Shown here piece by piece: positions 59,891 through 64,000 of a stretch of DNA of 64,000 bases. Both the position numbers and the translations under genes were made by a program. Position 1 is the first letter of the stretch; each line of letters opens with the position of its first letter. The stretch is taken from the NCBI GenBank assembly GCA_947650285.1, contig CANTFL010001463.1, positions 186,001-250,000 on the forward strand, written 5' to 3'. Below the pieces are notes generated by a model. The model was not told the origin of the DNA. It saw nothing but the letters and a program-made list of their open reading frames with translations, and did not search any database. The DNA comes from Hyaloperonospora brassicae (Eukaryota > Oomycota > Peronosporomycetes > Peronosporales > Peronosporaceae).

Positions 59891-60348
59891 CGGAATTCCG
59901 TCAGGCTGAAGAGTCGTTCAGGAGCTGGCTGCACACCTCGACAACGACGTCAATCACTGGATCGAGACTTCTACTTCCGAGCACGTAGATTTAAGTGGAC
60001 CCACTTACACAGGAAAAGGCCGAATTCATTCACGAAAACACCTCGCGCAACGCGGAGGCGCCTTTCGTGGAACCACACTAGCCTAAGCTTGTAACTTAGA
60101 TGTATGTGTGGTGATTTTGATCACTGGCTTACTGGATATAGCGGGTCGCTAGCGTACCTGAATATACCCCACCTTCTCACTCACAAACCAAGACAGACAC
60201 AACAACGCACAGCTTCGCCTTTTAAGCGCAGCGTGTTCATCGACAACGATCCGTCGTCGCTGCATTGCCACCTGCTTATCAAAATACGACGTTGCACCAG
60301 ATTTCAGACGCATTTGCCAACCGGTACGTCCTTAAACGAGACGTTAAC

Positions 60349-60740
60349 TGTAACGGGGCCCACCCTTGCGTGAACTTAACGCAAGGGTTTCGGGTGCCCC
60401 GACAGACGTACACGAGGCGAACGAGGAAGCGTAGGATAAGGAAAAAGTAAACTGTTATATTAATATAATTAAGTCTTTTGACTACTGTCTCTCTGTTTGA
60501 CTCAACTTAAATATGCTAATATAACTGAGTGCATGGTGACGTCTCGTCACCACTCATTGCGCGCGTCTTGAGCGAATGGTGGGTTGATATCATCAAGATA
60601 TCAACCAATGAACAGACTCTATGGTCGCTTCACCAATATCACCACTATCGGTGTTATTGCTCAAAGAATATTCAACTTCATATTCTTTATTGTCACTTTC
60701 CTTAAAGTGACAATTCCATGTAACGGGCTGCCCCGTTACA
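60349..60740. repeat. Solo LTR of the element A/B superfamily, with TTAAC target duplication
   Basis: 392 bp running TGTAACGGGG to CCCCGTTACA, carrying the A/B LTR landmarks in order (ATTAATATAATTAAGTC, CATTGCGCGCGTCT, GGTGGGTTGATATCATCA, AGAATATTC). TTAAC sits on both sides (60344-60348 and 60741-60745). No internal element sequence remains, so it formed by LTR-LTR recombination. Clearly diverged from A and B. Orientation matches the LTRs of A as read on the plus strand. Confidence 0.93.
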
Positions 60741-60937
60741 TTAACCTAAGGACGACGAGCGAGCGAGCTGCGTCTTTTAAGTTCGGGCCTGGACATGCGT
60801 ACTTAGCGACATGCACTCCGCTTTTTTTCAGCGTCTCAATTCCTTTTGGAACTCGACGCTGAGACTGTCGTCGTCTCACCTGAGAGAAAGAGAGAGAGAA
60901 AGAGAGAGAACGAAACGCCCCTTCTGCGCTACTGCCA

Positions 60938-61472
60938 ATGCCGGACGTCAGTGTGAAGCGCGAGCGAGTGCAGACGGCGACAGCGAGCGAGAGGGACGTC
61001 GTGGATCAGGTGGTAGGGCCGTACTGACTGATTCGTAGCTGTTGCTGTTGTCGTTGTTGTTGTTGTTGTTGGGGTGCGCTTGAAAGAACTCATGCGGTCG
61101 TGTGCTCTCTCAACCCGTTGGCGTATGACCGACTGATTGATTGACCGATTGATTGATCGACTGGTCCGCTGCCGACTGTGTTAGCGCTCGACGGCGTCTG
61201 AAGCGGCAGCGCCGCACGACGCACAGAGCCATTGCGATCGGGTGCTCGTGCACGCGTGTGAGTGCGACGACGCCCACTGTGAAGACCCCGAGTTCTGGAG
61301 TATCTGCGCGCACATGAAGAGGTTTCTGCGCGCAGCCTGTTGGGCCTCGCACAGCGAGCAGTGGCGGTCGTTCCCCATTGGCAATGTCGTCACTGAGCTC
61401 TTTACGTACCACGCGCTGCACTGTCAATCAGTGCAGTGCAATGTGCCCATGTGTCGACGGCTGCGTAGTTAG
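60938..61472 (+). CDS. TAZ-type zinc-finger protein, two exons
   Basis: Exon 1 (60938-61009) encodes MPDVSVKRERVQTATASERD plus four residues. Intron 61010-61184 (175 bp, GT...TTAG, containing a TTG repeat). Exon 2 (61185-61472) starts in phase, because the codon before it would be the TAG of the acceptor. The 119-residue product has LVHACECDDAHC, CAHMKRFLRAAC and TYHALHCQSVQCNVPMC, the His/Cys pattern of TAZ fingers, which bind transcription activators in CBP-type coactivators. The central Cys pair usual in TAZ is replaced by a Trp/Ser/His-rich stretch, so one zinc site looks atypical. No other CBP domain is present. Start and splice sites are my prediction. Confidence 0.62.
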
Positions 61473-64000
61473 CGCTGCTATCCAGTTGAAGACGCGGTCG
61501 TAAGTGTGGAAGTGGCTCTTTGTTTCCGCTTTCGCGTCGTTCTGTGCATCGTGGGGCAGCTGTGGGCAGCGCCAGAGCAGTTGGTGCGTCGGTATGAGAG
61601 CACTCGTACGTGTGCAGAAACAGCGTATTGTCGGGCCACATGCGTACCGCCGTGCTCAGCTAATGGATTGTGCTTTTCTGGAGTTGATGTGCTAGCAACG
61701 AAGGAACGAGTCGTTATTGCACTCGACAAAAGACGACCCTCTGCGCGAAGCAGACAAGAAAAGAATTGCTGCGTCATTTGGAGGCTAGTAATTACAGGTA
61801 GCGTTTGATGCCATAAGCATGTTGTCTGACGATTGCAACTGGAGCAACGACACTTCACTTTTGCTTTCGCAACTATTGAGCAGCTCTCTTGGCACTTCCA
61901 AAGTCTGCAATTTGCATACAGTTGGCGATGATACTTTCGTCACATCGAAAGCTATGGCTCATTCGCGTCGAAAGTTTGTGCAGTGCACGCACCGACACCA
62001 CAACGCGATGTTTTGGAGACTGTCTAAACGGTCGATTGGGTTCACCAAAGGTGTTTGCGCAGGCACTTGTGGCGATACTGCGTGTGTACTTACACGTCGA
62101 TTGCCATCGTCGTGCCCTCATGTTGTCGCGTTTCCGCAGCACGTAAATGACCTGCACAATGCTGTCTATACGCTGGCACATGGCTCTCAATCGCGTCACA
62201 ACAACTTCTCGTTTCGATTCCAGCTGGAAGGCTGTCCCATCCTGCGAAGGTTAGGAAAGTCATCTTCATATTGACAGGCCCCCCATCGCTCTTGTCGTGA
62301 GGCCCAACAAGCGTTCAACGAAATGATGACTTGTCACGTTGTAGGAAGTGTTGGCAGACCACACATGCGAAATTGAACTCGAAACGCGTAATCACGAGCA
62401 ACCAAAAGGCATCAAGTACGATGGTTTGAGTCGTCAGGCGCGAGCTTCTCGCACTCGCAATCATTGACATTTGACGGTTAATGTCAATGATTGCGGTACG
62501 CGCGTCGAGATCCTACACCGCGTACGCCACAAGATGTTCGTCACAATGTCAGTATACTGTCATCATCACCTGTCGCTGTCTTGTTGCAGCATAGATCAGA
62601 AAAAAGCAGTGGTGTGGTCGATGAATGTGGTGTGGTCGATGAACGATACTGGCGTAGCTCTTTCAAGTGCATGAAGGACAAAACCGAGAACACGTCAGGA
62701 CGGAACTGCATCGAGTCGTGCGTCGGTTGATACCCGTTCAAGCGTATCGGCTGGTGGTTGCAATGCAGGCAACACGATGTTAGACATTCCGTCCCTAACG
62801 CCAAACGATGATAAGGACAGCAAAAGACGATCAAGCGATGGTCATGAACAACGGTTTTGGACGAGGAGAGACATGGTAACTTCGGACCGATGCAAGCTTT
62901 CCGAATCGTTGAGAGATGCCGATGAAGCTCGGCACCGCAGCTGCCGTTGAGGACAACGTAGACCAAGAGTGCAGTGGTAACAGCGGCTCAACACATCACT
63001 GATAGCGCCAGCTGTGTTTTTCGTCATTGTCAACAGATTTTTGTAGTAGCTACATGCCGTGGTCTGCTGCTCACGCGAACGAGGCGCGAGCTGGTCAGAC
63101 TGGAAGCACAGTCTGCGCTGCGAGCTTCAACGAGGAGGCCAATACGATTGATGGTGATGATGATGAAGACGATCACTTCGGTCTTGTGGCTTTACTGCCA
63201 AGAGGTTTCCATGCCCCATCATTGAACCAGCCTCCAATTTACAACTCGAAGCGCATCGCCAGTCGATTGTAGAGAACTTTTGCTTTTGCAAAGCGCGTGT
63301 GTACGACCTCATCACGTCTCTTTGCATTGCAGTAGACGTCACAGGACCAGAGCCACGGAATCGACGGATCATATGCAGCACCGAAGCTGACGCTAACAGC
63401 GCCTACCGGCGATAATGATCTCGTTTCGGATCCCGATGTTCCTTTCGTGCATTCGCAAAGAACGCGCAAATGTCGGGTTCATCTATCACTACACTGCGCG
63501 GCGAAAACATTTGTATGGCCGCTTGCAGCACAAGTAGGTCGCGACGTCCGACGGAACGAGTCAGCAGCTTCGCTTCTCAATGTGCTTTCCGCATGAGCCA
63601 CGACACGAAATAGCACGAGCAGAGAGAAGTCCTGTACAGGAATTGCTTTGCTCTGTCAAAAGACAGCAGCAGCTGCACAGGGAACGAGTTGACGGGGGTG
63701 GTGAAGTCCCACATGTGGCCCAACGACTGGCTCCCGACCGCCCTGGGGAGAGACAAGACGAGGCAGACAGGGCGAAGTAAAGACGGGCGGTGCTAAGGCC
63801 CTCCAAGTTGGTATCGGACGCGTTGACAGCAATGCGCTGCCGGCCCACTTCTCTCTGTTTCGAATGGCCAACTGCAGGCGATTCTCGTCGGCACTGCACT
63901 GCACCAGTCAGTATCGGAACAAAACTGCACCTCGAAACAGCATATGTTCAGATGTGGGACCACACCCCGCAACACCACTTCCGTCTCCCACAGTTGATCG
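61473..64000. other. No assignable gene
   Basis: Several frames of 80-150 codons overlap on both strands, for example plus 61819-62274 and minus 62966-62541. None has a recognised domain or a convincing splice partner. Short inverted stretches (e.g. TTGACATTTGACGGTTAATGTCAA near 62464) may form hairpins. A gene running off the right edge cannot be excluded. Confidence 0.4.

Larger units (their letters stand above)
50273..60090 (+). mobile_element. LINE (non-LTR retrotransposon), decayed and interrupted
   Basis: In order on the plus strand: ORF1-like remnants, an AP-type endonuclease, reverse transcriptase, post-RT segment, about 1.9 kb of unrelated repeat-rich DNA (roughly 56600-58460), further ORF2-like sequence, and an RNase H domain. 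No LTRs, protease or integrase. This order with a C-terminal RNase H fits L1/Tad/I-like LINEs found in oomycetes. Many stops and frameshifts, and at least one catalytic residue lost in each of the endonuclease, RT and RNase H. Confidence 0.85.

Noticed and set aside
61873..62199. Kinase-like ADFGSAK in a minus-strand frame
   Set aside because: No other kinase motif (Gly loop, Lys, HRD, APE) occurs around it; a short match by chance.

Overview
The window looks like nuclear DNA of a plant-pathogenic oomycete (Peronosporales, a Phytophthora or downy mildew type). The main evidence is a secreted RXLR/dEER-type effector with LWY-like C-terminal repeats (45447-46604), short-intron genes (a methyltransferase and a TAZ zinc-finger protein), a large SLC26-type transporter, and a dense load of Ty3/gypsy, MULE and LINE sequences. 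Roughly two thirds of the 64 kb is transposon-derived. No rRNA, tRNA or CRISPR locus was recognised.

Layout. 1-5402: the 5' two thirds of a minus-strand Ty3/gypsy element (family G1, copy 1, cut by the window edge). 5403-11558: an old dispersed repeat, a tetranucleotide microsatellite, a possible decayed multi-exon gene, and an intact two-exon eEF1A-type lysine methyltransferase gene (minus). 11559-14327: SLC26/SulP transporter (minus). 16335-24113: full-length but dead Ty3/gypsy element A (minus). 24413-25857 and 33615-34260: the two halves of a MULE/FAR1-type transposase pseudogene (minus), split by element B. 25858-33614: element B (plus), nearly identical to A in its core, so A and B form a giant inverted repeat around 1.7 kb of MULE sequence. 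36925-44626: G1 copy 2 (minus), full length. 45447-46604: effector gene. 46605-49700: mostly unresolved, with an old repeat and a 60-bp hairpin. About 50270-60090: a decayed LINE with ORF1, AP endonuclease, reverse transcriptase and RNase H remnants, interrupted by about 1.9 kb carrying a 41-bp minisatellite. 60349-60740: a solo LTR related to A/B with a perfect 5-bp target duplication. 60938-61472: two-exon TAZ zinc-finger gene. 61473-64000: nothing assignable.

The host genes (methyltransferase, transporter, effector, TAZ protein) are unrelated in function and sit as single genes between repeat blocks. The most informative structure is the nested repeat block: element B sits inside the MULE transposase coding sequence with a 5-bp target duplication, and removing the element and one duplication restores the reading frame exactly. 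B's 5' LTR is a mosaic whose inner half matches A. A and B share many inactivating lesions although each has its own target site, which points to ectopic gene conversion between inverted copies or a common defective source. Both gypsy families also carry a long open frame on the strand opposite to gag-pol between pol and the 3' LTR, ending in a coiled-coil-like segment in A/B. This convergent antisense frame is the best candidate here for something poorly described.
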